DNA of 5,801 bases from an uncultured Chryseolinea sp. GTDB lineage: Bacteria; Bacteroidota; Bacteroidia; Cytophagales; Cyclobacteriaceae. The notes under the pieces were generated by a model. It did no database searches. It worked only from the letters and a program-made list of their open reading frames with translations, and was not told the DNA's origin. Numbering within the stretch: position 1 is the stretch's first letter; each line of letters begins with the position of its first letter. The DNA lies in assembly GCA_946478915.1 (NCBI GenBank), contig CAMLER010000355.1, positions 1 through 5,801 of the forward strand, given 5' to 3'. The translations under genes and the position numbers were made by a program. This document shows, in pieces, positions 1-5,784 of the stretch.

Positions 1-202
1 AATCACCAGTGTCGTTGTGGAAGTAATAAGGGTAAGTACTGTAGTTTAGTGAGACCGAATCAATCGGAATAGAAATATATCCTTTAGACTCAACAGACAA
101 TCTGGGATGAGGATCTCCCTCCCTTTTCTGCTCGTGATGGCAACCGCTCATGAGCACTATCAATATTAAAATAGCGCTTATTGAAAATGACTTAAGGATC
201 AT
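1..202 (-). CDS. N-terminal part of a lipoprotein, possibly DUF4221/six-bladed propeller-like (runs off left edge)
   Basis: The ATG at 202-200 opens a frame that stays open for 67 codons to the left edge, so only the N-terminus is visible. The protein begins with a short basic start (MILK), a hydrophobic segment (residues 5-18) and a lipobox LMSGC with the lipidated Cys at residue 21, followed by a charged linker HHEQKREGD. This is a clear type II signal peptide, so the mature protein should be membrane-anchored. Residues 41-67, beginning GYISIPIDSVSLNYSTY, resemble from memory the first strand of Bacteroidota DUF4221 / six-bladed beta-propeller lipoproteins ('G-x-hydrophobic-x-P-[IL]-D'). 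That family assignment is tentative because most of the protein is missing. There is no good Shine-Dalgarno upstream (TTGTCCTGA before the ATG), as is usual in Bacteroidota. It lies 337 nt downstream of the cytochrome gene and may have its own promoter. Confidence 0.75.
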   Translation of the reverse strand, partial: MILKSFSISAILILIVLMSGCHHEQKREGDPHPRLSVESKGYISIPIDSVSLNYSTYPYYFHNDTGD

Positions 203-539
203 TCAGGACAACTTGATTTGATAAGCTTCGAGCATAAGTTACTAATGTTTATTGCAAACTGAAACTGCCTGGACAGGTTCTTGAATCAGATTTTTACAGT
301 CATGAACCTAATCCGCAAAAATGAATTGTTAAGGAAACTAAGCGAGGCTTATTGATGTAGTGCGACACTCTAAATAATGCCGATCGCAAAAATCATCAAA
401 TATTCACCTAGAAGCGCATCAATGTAATCTCATCATGAACCACAAGGCTCCGATAGGTGCCTCCTGTTATCGGCACAATCCATGGCTTACAGCGCAGGCT
501 CCGTCTGACTGAAGAATTACCGAATCCTGCCAGTTCACA
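203..539. other. Intergenic region without a convincing gene
   Basis: This 337-nt stretch separates the cytochrome gene from the lipoprotein gene, both on the minus strand. I see no RNA gene and no clear promoter matching the Bacteroidota TTTG / TAnnTTTG pattern. There are two overlapping inverted repeats at 450-476: CCGATA/TATCGG (450-455 with 468-473) and GTGCC/GGCAC (457-461 with 472-476). They share bases, so only one could form at a time. No T-run follows, so this is not an obvious intrinsic terminator. The minus-strand frame of the cytochrome gene also stays open for 43 codons past its TAA (539-411) before a TAG at 410-408. Short plus-strand frames of 17 and 25 codons look like chance. 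Confidence 0.5.
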
Positions 540-1262
540 TTATTCTGTATTTCTTAATATCAGAGTATGCTGCCCTCTCTTGCGGCCAACATCACCTCCG
601 TTGCCTCGACTTTTAACTCCGTGATCCATATAGCTTGCCGTTAGAACGTAGACTCCTGCTTCTGGTCCATTCGCCGGCTTCGCTTTCGTCCTCAACGACC
701 CTTGGGTGCCAACAAAATAATTGAAGTCTGAATCAGAATTATTCCTCAGTATCCATGTCACCATTTTTTCAACATCCTCCGCTTTTAGGTCCGGATGTGG
801 CGGCATCTTGAGATCACCCCAGTTACCAGTAGAACCATCAATGATTTTTTTAGTCAATAACTCAACGGCGCCATAAACATTCTTGTAGCGCGCCGCCACC
901 TGTTCGAAGGATGGACCTATCACCTTTGCTTTAGCCGCATGGCAACTAAAACAAAGCGTATTGCTCAACGCTAACACGGCATCATGGTGACGGATCATCT
1001 CTTCGTCAAAAACATTTTCTGTGACGATTTCAGATTCCGGCAAATACTTTGCCACCAGCACGACTTCATTCGATGAAATTTCATTATAATCGGTATTTCC
1101 GTCTTCAACATCTGAAACTGATATACTATAGGGAATGATTGAATTCCACCTGAAAGTGTTACCCTGAACGGAGACCGCCACTTCTGGCTTGTAATTTTGA
1201 TCCTGCGGTATAAATGCTAAACTCAACAATAAAGTAATCGCAACGGAAGTATATATGCACAT
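540..1262 (-). CDS. Exported PKD-like domain/class I cytochrome c protein
   Basis: This is a 240-residue protein predicted to carry electrons in the periplasm or at the envelope. Residues 1-18 form a hydrophobic Sec-type signal. Residues about 26-78 look like a PKD/Ig-like beta domain, with the typical 'VSDVEDG' stretch. Residues 90-175 are a class I cytochrome c domain: the heme-binding site is CFSCH (C104, C107, H108), a GPSFEQVAARY helix follows, and MPPHP (Met153) is the likely sixth heme ligand. The tail contains GVYVLTASYMDHG and ends near TLILRN. The same order (PKD, cytochrome, 'G-Y-LTASY-D-G', 'LRN') is found, from memory, inside the C-terminal part of large Bacteroidota ThuA/sugar-dehydrogenase fusion proteins; here it stands alone. 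The open frame can extend to a GTG at 1268, but ATG 1262 is preferred because TAGG sits 8 nt upstream of it and only 2 nt upstream of the GTG. It begins 18 nt after the FAD-enzyme stop, so the two are probably co-transcribed and work together. Confidence 0.93.
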   Translation of the reverse strand: MCIYTSVAITLLLSLAFIPQDQNYKPEVAVSVQGNTFRWNSIIPYSISVSDVEDGNTDYNEISSNEVVLVAKYLPESEIVTENVFDEEMIRHHDAVLALSNTLCFSCHAAKAKVIGPSFEQVAARYKNVYGAVELLTKKIIDGSTGNWGDLKMPPHPDLKAEDVEKMVTWILRNNSDSDFNYFVGTQGSLRTKAKPANGPEAGVYVLTASYMDHGVKSRGNGGDVGRKRGQHTLILRNTE

Positions 1263-1270
1263 CGTCACAA

Positions 1271-1275
1271 CCTAT
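1271..1275 (-). promoter_or_regulatory. Shine-Dalgarno-like site deciding the cytochrome start
   Basis: Reading the minus strand, ATAGG lies just before TTGTGACG and then ATG. The 8-nt spacing to ATG 1262 is suitable for ribosome binding, while the spacing to the alternative GTG at 1268 is only 2 nt. This supports the ATG start. The site is short, so the evidence is modest. Confidence 0.4.
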
Positions 1276-1280
1276 TCTAA

Positions 1281-2738
1281 TCAGGATTTATCAATCTCGT
1301 TGGCTACTCGGTTTGCAGATCGAGTACAGGCTTCCGTCCCCCAATTCAGGTTATCAGCATAAGCGCCTGCAAAATGGATTCGGCCATGCGGTTTCATCAG
1401 CAGGGGCCAGAATTTACTAAGCTCGCCAATGGGAAAAGGAAGTCTTTCGCACGTAGGCGAAAAAGTTTCTTTTGTCCAGTCCCTGCTGATAGCAAGTTCA
1501 ATGGTATCTTTTTTATTGCCAGGATACACATCGCGAAAAGCTGCCAGCGCGCGTTGAGGTGAAATTCCTCCCGGCCCAGTTCCCAGGACGATTACCCGGT
1601 GCGTGTCTACCTCATCCGCGCACTGCCATACAGACCAGAGATCGGGATGATCCAAATCCATATTTATGCTGAGCTTGTCTTCAAGCCAAAACTTGGAGCT
1701 CGCCTGAAAAACAAAACGCTGATAGGAATCATACACTACATTATCAATAATGTACTGTCGATCCGCAGGAAAGGCTGGCTCTACCGGTATGTTCCTGAAA
1801 GCAGGTAAAGGAATACAATTGACGAAGAAGTCCGCGTCCATTACCTTTTGTTCGTTGTATTGTTTATACGTTACCGATACACCACTGTCACCATGTTGGA
1901 TTGAAACGATTGGAGTGTTTAACCATACTCTTGAGCCCAGGCGCTTTGCGAACGCATTCGGTAACATTTGGTTTCCACCTTTTAACCTGAAAACTTCCGG
2001 CGGCGATAATGGAACACCACGCAATTTTAATATCGCGTCGTGCCACAGATTGAATAGCGCTGAGACATTATTGCCTCCAATAAATCTCAACGCTGTTTTA
2101 GAAGCGCCATCTCTTTTGTAAATATCAGCCATCGGGAACTTATCCCATTCATCGTATCCGACACCGAATGGTTGATACTCATCCTTAAATTTGTCGAGAT
2201 ACGGTCTTACATACAATGATTCCAGATCCCACCATGGATTAACCGACAAATATTTTACTTCCTTATCATTGAAGCCAAATCCTCTCAAGACAGTTGGATC
2301 GTGGAGCATTTCTTCCGAGTAGAATTTTCCGTCAATCCTTCGCAACACATTCTTACGTCTGGGATAAGGGAGGGCGGTCAGATCAAACTCTTTGATATAT
2401 TCCCAGTACCGATCATAGCCGGGCTTTGTAATATGTTCCATCCCAAAATCGCCATAGAGTCCATCGGAAAGCCCATCGTGTACAGTGAATACATGGCCGC
2501 CATGCCGTCCAGAGGCTTCCATAACCACTACGTCATGGCCTTTCTTCATCAGCTCATAAGCACAGCACATTCCCCCGAGCCCGGCTCCACCAACAATGAT
2601 CCTTTTTGATGCATTGACTTTCCCTGGAATAAATTTATGTGGACTATCAGCAATCAATGGGTCAATCCTCGCGACCGAGGCACCGATACCAGTTAGGATA
2701 GAATTTTTAATAAACGTACGACGTTTGAAGGTTGACAT
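1281..2738 (-). CDS. Exported FAD-dependent amine oxidase-family (flavin monoamine oxidase fold) enzyme
   Basis: This is a 485-residue flavoenzyme of the amine oxidase superfamily (PF01593-type), which oxidises amines or related C-N/C-C bonds; the substrate cannot be read from the sequence. The N-terminus has a twin-arginine-like motif, KRRTFIK (residues 5-11), followed by a hydrophobic stretch NSILTGIGASVA, which implies export as a folded FAD protein. The Rossmann motif is at 46-56 (RIIVGGAGLGG, with G51, G53, G56), followed by E74, which should bind the ADP ribose, and the R78-H-G-G81 second-glycine motif. The C-terminal FAD motif is at 452-471 (GRIHFAGAYADNLNWGTEAC, with E469 in the place of the conserved Glu). 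The total length is normal for the family and there is no truncation. I see no SGGCY-type covalent-FAD cysteine. It is followed after 18 nt by a cytochrome c gene, which suggests dehydrogenase rather than oxidase chemistry. The start ATG at 2738 has a weak purine-rich AGAAGAAA upstream and places the RR motif correctly. Confidence 0.93.
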   Translation of the reverse strand: MSTFKRRTFIKNSILTGIGASVARIDPLIADSPHKFIPGKVNASKRIIVGGAGLGGMCCAYELMKKGHDVVVMEASGRHGGHVFTVHDGLSDGLYGDFGMEHITKPGYDRYWEYIKEFDLTALPYPRRKNVLRRIDGKFYSEEMLHDPTVLRGFGFNDKEVKYLSVNPWWDLESLYVRPYLDKFKDEYQPFGVGYDEWDKFPMADIYKRDGASKTALRFIGGNNVSALFNLWHDAILKLRGVPLSPPEVFRLKGGNQMLPNAFAKRLGSRVWLNTPIVSIQHGDSGVSVTYKQYNEQKVMDADFFVNCIPLPAFRNIPVEPAFPADRQYIIDNVVYDSYQRFVFQASSKFWLEDKLSINMDLDHPDLWSVWQCADEVDTHRVIVLGTGPGGISPQRALAAFRDVYPGNKKDTIELAISRDWTKETFSPTCERLPFPIGELSKFWPLLMKPHGRIHFAGAYADNLNWGTEACTRSANRVANEIDKS

Positions 2739-2757
2739 GGTTTCTTCTGGATCTTTG

Positions 2758-2786
2758 CAAAAGATATCGAAAAAAATCCGCGCAAA
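2758..2786 (-). promoter_or_regulatory. Possible Bacteroidota-type promoter for the FAD enzyme/cytochrome pair
   Basis: In the 123-nt gap upstream of the FAD-enzyme gene, the minus strand shows TTTG (2786-2783) followed after 16 nt by TATCTTTTG (2766-2758). This resembles the Bacteroidota -33 TTTG / -7 TAnnTTTG pattern, but the -7 element has one extra base and the spacing is a few bases short. Transcription would start close to 2751, giving a very short leader before the ATG at 2738. If real, it would let the pair be expressed separately from the flavodoxin gene. A small CGCA/TGCG inverted repeat (2781-2794) overlaps the upstream element. Confidence 0.22.
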
Positions 2787-2861
2787 AAACTGCGTATACA
2801 GTCCGTTAGAGTAAGTCAGGGTGACGTAAAACGCCTAAGAATTTTATGGGATAATGTAGCG

Positions 2862-3347
2862 TCATTCGTGATGCATGATATTCTCAGCAAATTTTTCGAT
2901 AGCGTGTTTATCGATTCTGTAAATAGAATCATCTATTCCCTTGACATTCCTTACTGCTGTCCGCTCCGCTTCAGTCATTTTTTCGAAGAGAAATTCTCCA
3001 CCAACAAGTCCTTTTGCGATTGCATGTTTCCTAAGATCAATTGGGAAGGAGTCATCAAACTCCATTTCACGCAAATCATTATTCATATAGCACATGAAAA
3101 GTCCCAGCCTTTTCTTTAATAATTGATTCTTGTTTCTTACACAAAAAGTCGTCAGCTCCTGCTGGATGGTTCCCGCATGAACTGAACCCCCAATGATGAC
3201 GGTTTGAAATTCATCTAATGGTGGGACAGGATCTTTTTCAAAATTAACGAGAACGGTATTCTCATGACCAAGTTTATCTTTCAACTCAGTAGCCACTTTT
3301 GCCGTGGTGCCATGACGACTCATGTAGATGATAAGATAATTCATCAT
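2862..3347 (-). CDS. HemG-like flavodoxin-domain protein
   Basis: This is a 161-residue cytoplasmic flavodoxin-fold protein with no signal peptide, predicted to bind FMN and carry out electron transfer. It has the flavodoxin beginning 'YLIIYMSRHGTTAKVA', with the phosphate-binding loop at residues 10-15 (S-R-H-G-T-T). A second FMN-contact region is at 50-59 (VIIGGSVHAG), and a third strand/loop LGLFMCYMNND is at 81-91. The pattern matches the PF12724 group that includes E. coli HemG (oxygen-independent protoporphyrinogen oxidase): compare its 'STRDGQT' and 'VIGASIRYGH'. It is about 20 residues shorter than HemG and diverges after residue 95, so a protoporphyrinogen oxidase role should not be assumed. 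A good ribosome site precedes the start; two consecutive ATGs (3347 and 3344) are both possible. It sits 123 nt upstream of the FAD enzyme on the same strand, so it may be in the same operon or simply adjacent. Confidence 0.88.
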   Translation of the reverse strand: MMNYLIIYMSRHGTTAKVATELKDKLGHENTVLVNFEKDPVPPLDEFQTVIIGGSVHAGTIQQELTTFCVRNKNQLLKKRLGLFMCYMNNDLREMEFDDSFPIDLRKHAIAKGLVGGEFLFEKMTEAERTAVRNVKGIDDSIYRIDKHAIEKFAENIMHHE

Positions 3348-3352
3348 TTGAT

Positions 3353-3358
3353 CTCCCT
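3353..3358 (-). promoter_or_regulatory. Shine-Dalgarno site of the flavodoxin gene
   Basis: The minus strand reads AGGGAG, then ATCAA, then ATGATG. This is the strongest ribosome-binding sequence in the window, 5 nt from the first ATG and 8 nt from the second. It supports this start but does not choose between the two adjacent ATGs. Confidence 0.6.
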
Positions 3359-3462
3359 CTTTAATCTCATCGTTGCTGGTGGCCGTAATTCGTTAGCAAT
3401 GGCCTATTTTAGACAGCAAGCTGTTGAAATTTGAATCAACACGCCAACCATTAGATCAGTCC

Positions 3463-3482
3463 AAAAAATGATTTTAATCATT
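3463..3482 (-). terminator. Weak AT-rich stem-loop terminator downstream of the protease gene
   Basis: On the minus strand AATGAT-TAAA-ATCATT forms a 6-bp stem with a 4-base loop (3482-3467), followed directly by a T-run (3468-3463 gives six Ts, two of them shared with the stem). It lies about 115 nt past the protease stop and 115 nt before the flavodoxin start, the right place to separate the two units. The stem is AT-rich and weak, so it could be inefficient. Confidence 0.33.
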
Positions 3483-3596
3483 GTCGCGACGTGGAGAGTT
3501 GCTGCGGGTGAAGAAAATTTCTAATAAATAATGCATAGCTGCACACAATACTTAGAGACTTCTTAAATACAATTCTCTTCTTTTTCTCAAATGACA

Positions 3597-4313
3597 TCAC
3601 CAATATTGCACATGTCGCGACGATCGAAGGATATTTTTCTGAAACCATTTTACATTTTCACCTGCCGGCGAAGTTGAAAACATCAGGTTATCAGATGTTC
3701 CTGAGTGCCATAATCCACATGTGTGTCCAATCTCATGAGCCAGTGCAACATTGTCCATCAGCCCTTCACGCGCTATTACAACGTAGTCACCGAGCACAGA
3801 CAAAGAGCATCCCAGTTCTTTCATGCTTCGGACCACAAACACCGTAATCGGAAACGTCATGGAAATAGGAATTCCATTCCAACCCGCGAGATGGTCAGCA
3901 AAATATTCACCTACTTCACCAAACTCCTGCAAGAAACCGCATTCGTAGTCAAGCACAGAGTCCGGGGCCGGTGGTTGCGTGAGAATTTGAATGAATGATT
4001 TGCTGTACGGCTTCACATTTACATTGAACTTGTCTTTGTATAGCCGCCTGGTTCTTTCGATCGCCGCTTCAGCAAGCTGTGTGATCGATGGAAGGGGATC
4101 GCCGCCACCAGGAGGTTGTTCATTCCACAAGATGAAGACATGCAACCGTAAACGCTTTGGTGGCCACGCGATAAATCCAAAAAGCAAATCAATCAGCCCC
4201 AGTGTCAATCTGTTTATGATCGTAACGACGATCTTTACAACGACCCTCACAACGGATTTCACAGCGCGAACAACTTTTTTGACAGCGCTTTTAATTTTTG
4301 ACCATAGCCCCAT
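3597..4313 (-). CDS. Metzincin-type zinc metalloprotease with cationic amphipathic N-terminus
   Basis: This is a 238-residue protein with a complete zinc-protease site: H193-E194-I-G-H197-T-C-G200-L-W-H203, the HExxHxxGxxH signature of metzincins, followed eight residues later by NLM (M211), a plausible Met-turn. It should cleave peptide bonds; the target is unknown. There is no Sec or Tat signal and no recognisable propeptide with a Cys switch. Instead residues 6-27 are very basic and beta-branched (K6, K8, K12, K13, R16, K19, R23, K27 among many Val), with Lys/Arg at 12, 16, 19, 23 and 27 on one helical face. A hydrophobic stretch follows (36-50, LTLGLIDLLFGFIAW), so the N-terminus probably binds or inserts in a membrane. 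Residues 55-180 are a predicted alpha/beta region with no family I recognise. The open frame extends to a TTG at 4379; ATG 4313 is preferred because the extra 22 residues begin at a rare codon and look like leader sequence. There is no Shine-Dalgarno. It may belong to an uncharacterised family, since I cannot name a close relative. Confidence 0.87.
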   Translation of the reverse strand: MGLWSKIKSAVKKVVRAVKSVVRVVVKIVVTIINRLTLGLIDLLFGFIAWPPKRLRLHVFILWNEQPPGGGDPLPSITQLAEAAIERTRRLYKDKFNVNVKPYSKSFIQILTQPPAPDSVLDYECGFLQEFGEVGEYFADHLAGWNGIPISMTFPITVFVVRSMKELGCSLSVLGDYVVIAREGLMDNVALAHEIGHTCGLWHSGTSDNLMFSTSPAGENVKWFQKNILRSSRHVQYW

Positions 4314-4671
4314 AACGTTGGAATTAATGTTAATGATTGTTTCCCGAAGAAATAGAAAAACGAATGTAGACGTTTTCAAATTGACGCGGTATCGACTGTT
4401 TCAGGTATATTAAGTATTGCTTCCGTTCAGTTAGGACAATGATTAATATTCCAAGGCCTCCCCACAGTTATCAAGATTATAATCCGACGCGTTGCTTGAG
4501 ATTATGGAATTCTATCCCCACAAATGGGGCTTCGTGACAGCATCATTCATCTCAGCGGTTCAAGAATGATTTGCCCGGCGATACAAATTGCCAGGAAAAA
4601 GCGATCATCTTTTCCAATGGCCATTTGGTGCAGCTTTTGCTTCGGCAATTTCATAACATCATTTATGGTAT
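4314..4671. other. Divergent intergenic region between protease and barrel genes
   Basis: This 358-nt stretch must hold the leaders and promoters of both divergent genes. I find no convincing TTTG/TAnnTTTG pair for either direction; the minus strand has TAATCTTG (one mismatch to the -7 pattern) near 4478 without a partner. The only clear structure is a CCCCA-CAAA-TGGGG hairpin at 4516-4529. A 35-codon minus-strand frame (4654-4547) exists but has no ribosome site and no recognisable similarity. No RNA gene is visible. Confidence 0.45.
4516..4529. repeat. Short perfect inverted repeat (CCCCA/TGGGG)
   Basis: CCCCA at 4516-4520 and TGGGG at 4525-4529 pair as a 5-bp stem with a CAAA loop. It is GC-rich compared with its surroundings and lies roughly midway between the two divergent genes. 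No T-run follows on either strand, so it is not a terminator. It could be a protein-binding site or an mRNA-leader hairpin, or chance. Confidence 0.3.
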
Positions 4672-5517
4672 ATGAAATACGTATTTACATTTATTATTTG
4701 CGCCATCGTTCTAGCCTGCAATGCGCAACATCATCACCACCTTCAAAAAGCTTACGACTTTAGTAAAGTAGATCCTGAAACTATTGATAAAGAAGAGCTC
4801 CGGCAAAGCGTAGAAAATGCCAGGATCAGGTCAGGTTACGATTCATTAAAAGCGCTGGAGCATTATGTTCATACAACAGATGAAAATAAGTTTGCAACGC
4901 TCGCCTTAGGCTACCAACACGCCTTTGCCTCGCTGGACAATCTTCGGCGTGAACTGAGTCCGCTTGGATTTAATAACATTAAGGAGGACATGAGCAACTT
5001 TGTGATTTCGCTCGATCTGTATAAGAACCGGTTCATGATGTCCTATATTTTTGCACCTGGCTTCAGGAATCTTTCGTCAAATGAGGACTATGAACTAAGA
5101 ATCCGTAGGCGTGCATTTGAGGCAGCAATTGGATATGATCTCATTAAAAACAAGCACATTGACCTCTTTCCGCAAGTGTCCATTGGTTTCCAGGACCTTA
5201 ACTTAAGAGCTGAACAAAAAGACCTCAGTGTTAATACCATCCCCGACCTCTTAACCGAAATGGTAAACACGAACATGAGGAAAAGGGCTTTCATATTTAC
5301 TTACGGAGGCGAATTCGATTACAAGTTCTATACAAAAGATCGAGGTCGTATTATTCTTGGTGTGCGCTATGCGCAGGTTGTAGAACCCGGTGATGGTCGT
5401 GTCAGGGTTAATGGCAAAAAATCTGACTTGAATCTTGACGACGAGATTGCTACCTCAACCATCTCTCTCGTCCTCAAAATGGTTCCTGGCGGTAGGCATG
5501 TGAGGGCAATGAAGTGA
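4672..5517 (+). CDS. Exported protein, probable outer-membrane beta-barrel, unknown function
   Basis: This is a 281-residue protein of unknown function. Residues 1-18 form a Sec signal (KYVFTFIICAIVLA) ending CNA-Q, a Bacteroidota-style 'AQ' junction. Cys16 is preceded by VLA, so a lipoprotein signal is a less likely alternative. The mature protein starts QHHHHLQ, a four-His run. Residues 34-68 are charged and probably helical. From 74 on there are alternating beta-strand segments rich in aromatic and Gly residues: FATLALGYQHAF (74-85), NFVISLDLYKNRFMMSYIF (109-127), AAIGYDLI (151-158), DLFPQVSIGF (164-173), RAFIFTYGGEFDYKFYT (205-221), GRIILGVRYAQVV (225-237) and STISLVLKMV (262-271). Pairs such as 'IGYDLIKNKHIDLFPQVSIGF' resemble Bacteroidota outer-membrane barrel proteins in which strands are joined by short turns; this is pattern recognition, not a family match. 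The start ATG has an AT-rich leader without Shine-Dalgarno. It is transcribed away from the protease gene and has no same-strand partner in the window. Confidence 0.85.
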   Translation: MKYVFTFIICAIVLACNAQHHHHLQKAYDFSKVDPETIDKEELRQSVENARIRSGYDSLKALEHYVHTTDENKFATLALGYQHAFASLDNLRRELSPLGFNNIKEDMSNFVISLDLYKNRFMMSYIFAPGFRNLSSNEDYELRIRRRAFEAAIGYDLIKNKHIDLFPQVSIGFQDLNLRAEQKDLSVNTIPDLLTEMVNTNMRKRAFIFTYGGEFDYKFYTKDRGRIILGVRYAQVVEPGDGRVRVNGKKSDLNLDDEIATSTISLVLKMVPGGRHVRAMK

Positions 5518-5689
5518 TTTCAAAAAAAACTTCATTTCGGAACATTTTTAGACAGTCGTGTTGTAATCAGATTGGTTGATCCGACGCCTTTCTGCATTAT
5601 GATTCAGCTTTCTGCTATGTCGATTCAATGTCTTACCAAGATTCTGAGCCATCTCACGTAGCCCAAGGCATGTGAATAAATATTAATGA

Positions 5690-5741
5690 CGCCGAAAAAT
5701 TAAGGGTAGAAAACCCCACCTGCGCGAGGCGCTTCGGCGGG
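5690..5741. other. GC-rich, foldable block, possible structured RNA or regulatory element
   Basis: This block is clearly richer in G+C than the flanks. It can fold in two ways. In one, CGCCGAA (5690-5696) pairs with TTCGGCG (5733-5739), enclosing GGGT/ACCC (5704-5707 with 5713-5716) and GCGC/GCGC (5722-5725 with 5729-5732), as a three-way junction. In the other, CCTGC-g-CGA (5719-5727) pairs with TCG-GCGGG (5734-5741) as one bulged hairpin. I do not recognise a known riboswitch or RNA family. If it is transcribed, direction is unclear. It may be only part of the 3' region of a gene beyond the right edge. Confidence 0.25.
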
Positions 5742-5758
5742 CAACAGTTCATCAAACT

Positions 5759-5784
5759 AAAAAGTCCTTCAATATCTGAAGGAC
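5759..5784 (-). terminator. Rho-independent terminator for a gene entering from the right
   Basis: GTCCTTCA (5764-5771) and TGAAGGAC (5777-5784) form a perfect 8-bp stem with a 5-base loop. On the minus strand the stem is followed directly by TTTTT (5763-5759), the standard layout of an intrinsic terminator. It would end transcription of a minus-strand gene lying beyond the right edge. On the plus strand the downstream sequence CTTCTGTT is only loosely T-rich, so it could also act weakly on transcripts from the barrel gene 240 nt upstream. Confidence 0.65.

Noticed and set aside
302..355. 17-codon plus-strand frame MNLIRKNELLRKLSEAY
   Set aside because: Peptide-like composition, but no ribosome site or context; within chance expectation.
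1374..2121. Long plus-strand open frames opposite the FAD-enzyme gene
   Set aside because: They are antisense shadows of a full-length, motif-complete gene and show no domains of their own.
3348..3377. 8-codon leader frame MRLKREIK overlapping the flavodoxin ATG
   Set aside because: It contains the Shine-Dalgarno of the flavodoxin gene and has none of its own; the overlap of TGA with ATG is probably accidental.
3482..3622. 10-bp repeat TGTCGCGACG at 3482-3491 and 3613-3622
   Set aside because: The core is palindromic, but several 10-mer repeats are expected by chance in a window of this length, and one copy lies inside the protease coding sequence.
4547..4654. 35-codon minus-strand frame beginning MKLPKQKLHQMAIGKDD with a hydrophobic middle
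   Set aside because: It lies in the divergent promoter region antisense to the barrel leader, has no ribosome site, and has no match I can name.
4524..4763. 79-codon plus-strand frame
   Set aside because: It overlaps the start of the barrel gene in another frame by about 90 nt and lacks coding character, so it is a shadow.
5508..5536. AATGAAG/CTTCATT inverted repeat around the barrel-gene stop, possible terminator
   Set aside because: The loop is 15 nt, the stem overlaps the coding end and is AT-rich, and no T-run follows on the plus strand.
5548..5652. 34-codon minus-strand frame beginning MAQNLGKTLNRHSRK, basic
   Set aside because: It has no Shine-Dalgarno and no recognisable family, and a frame of this length is common by chance. 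It could be a decayed gene end, but nothing supports that.
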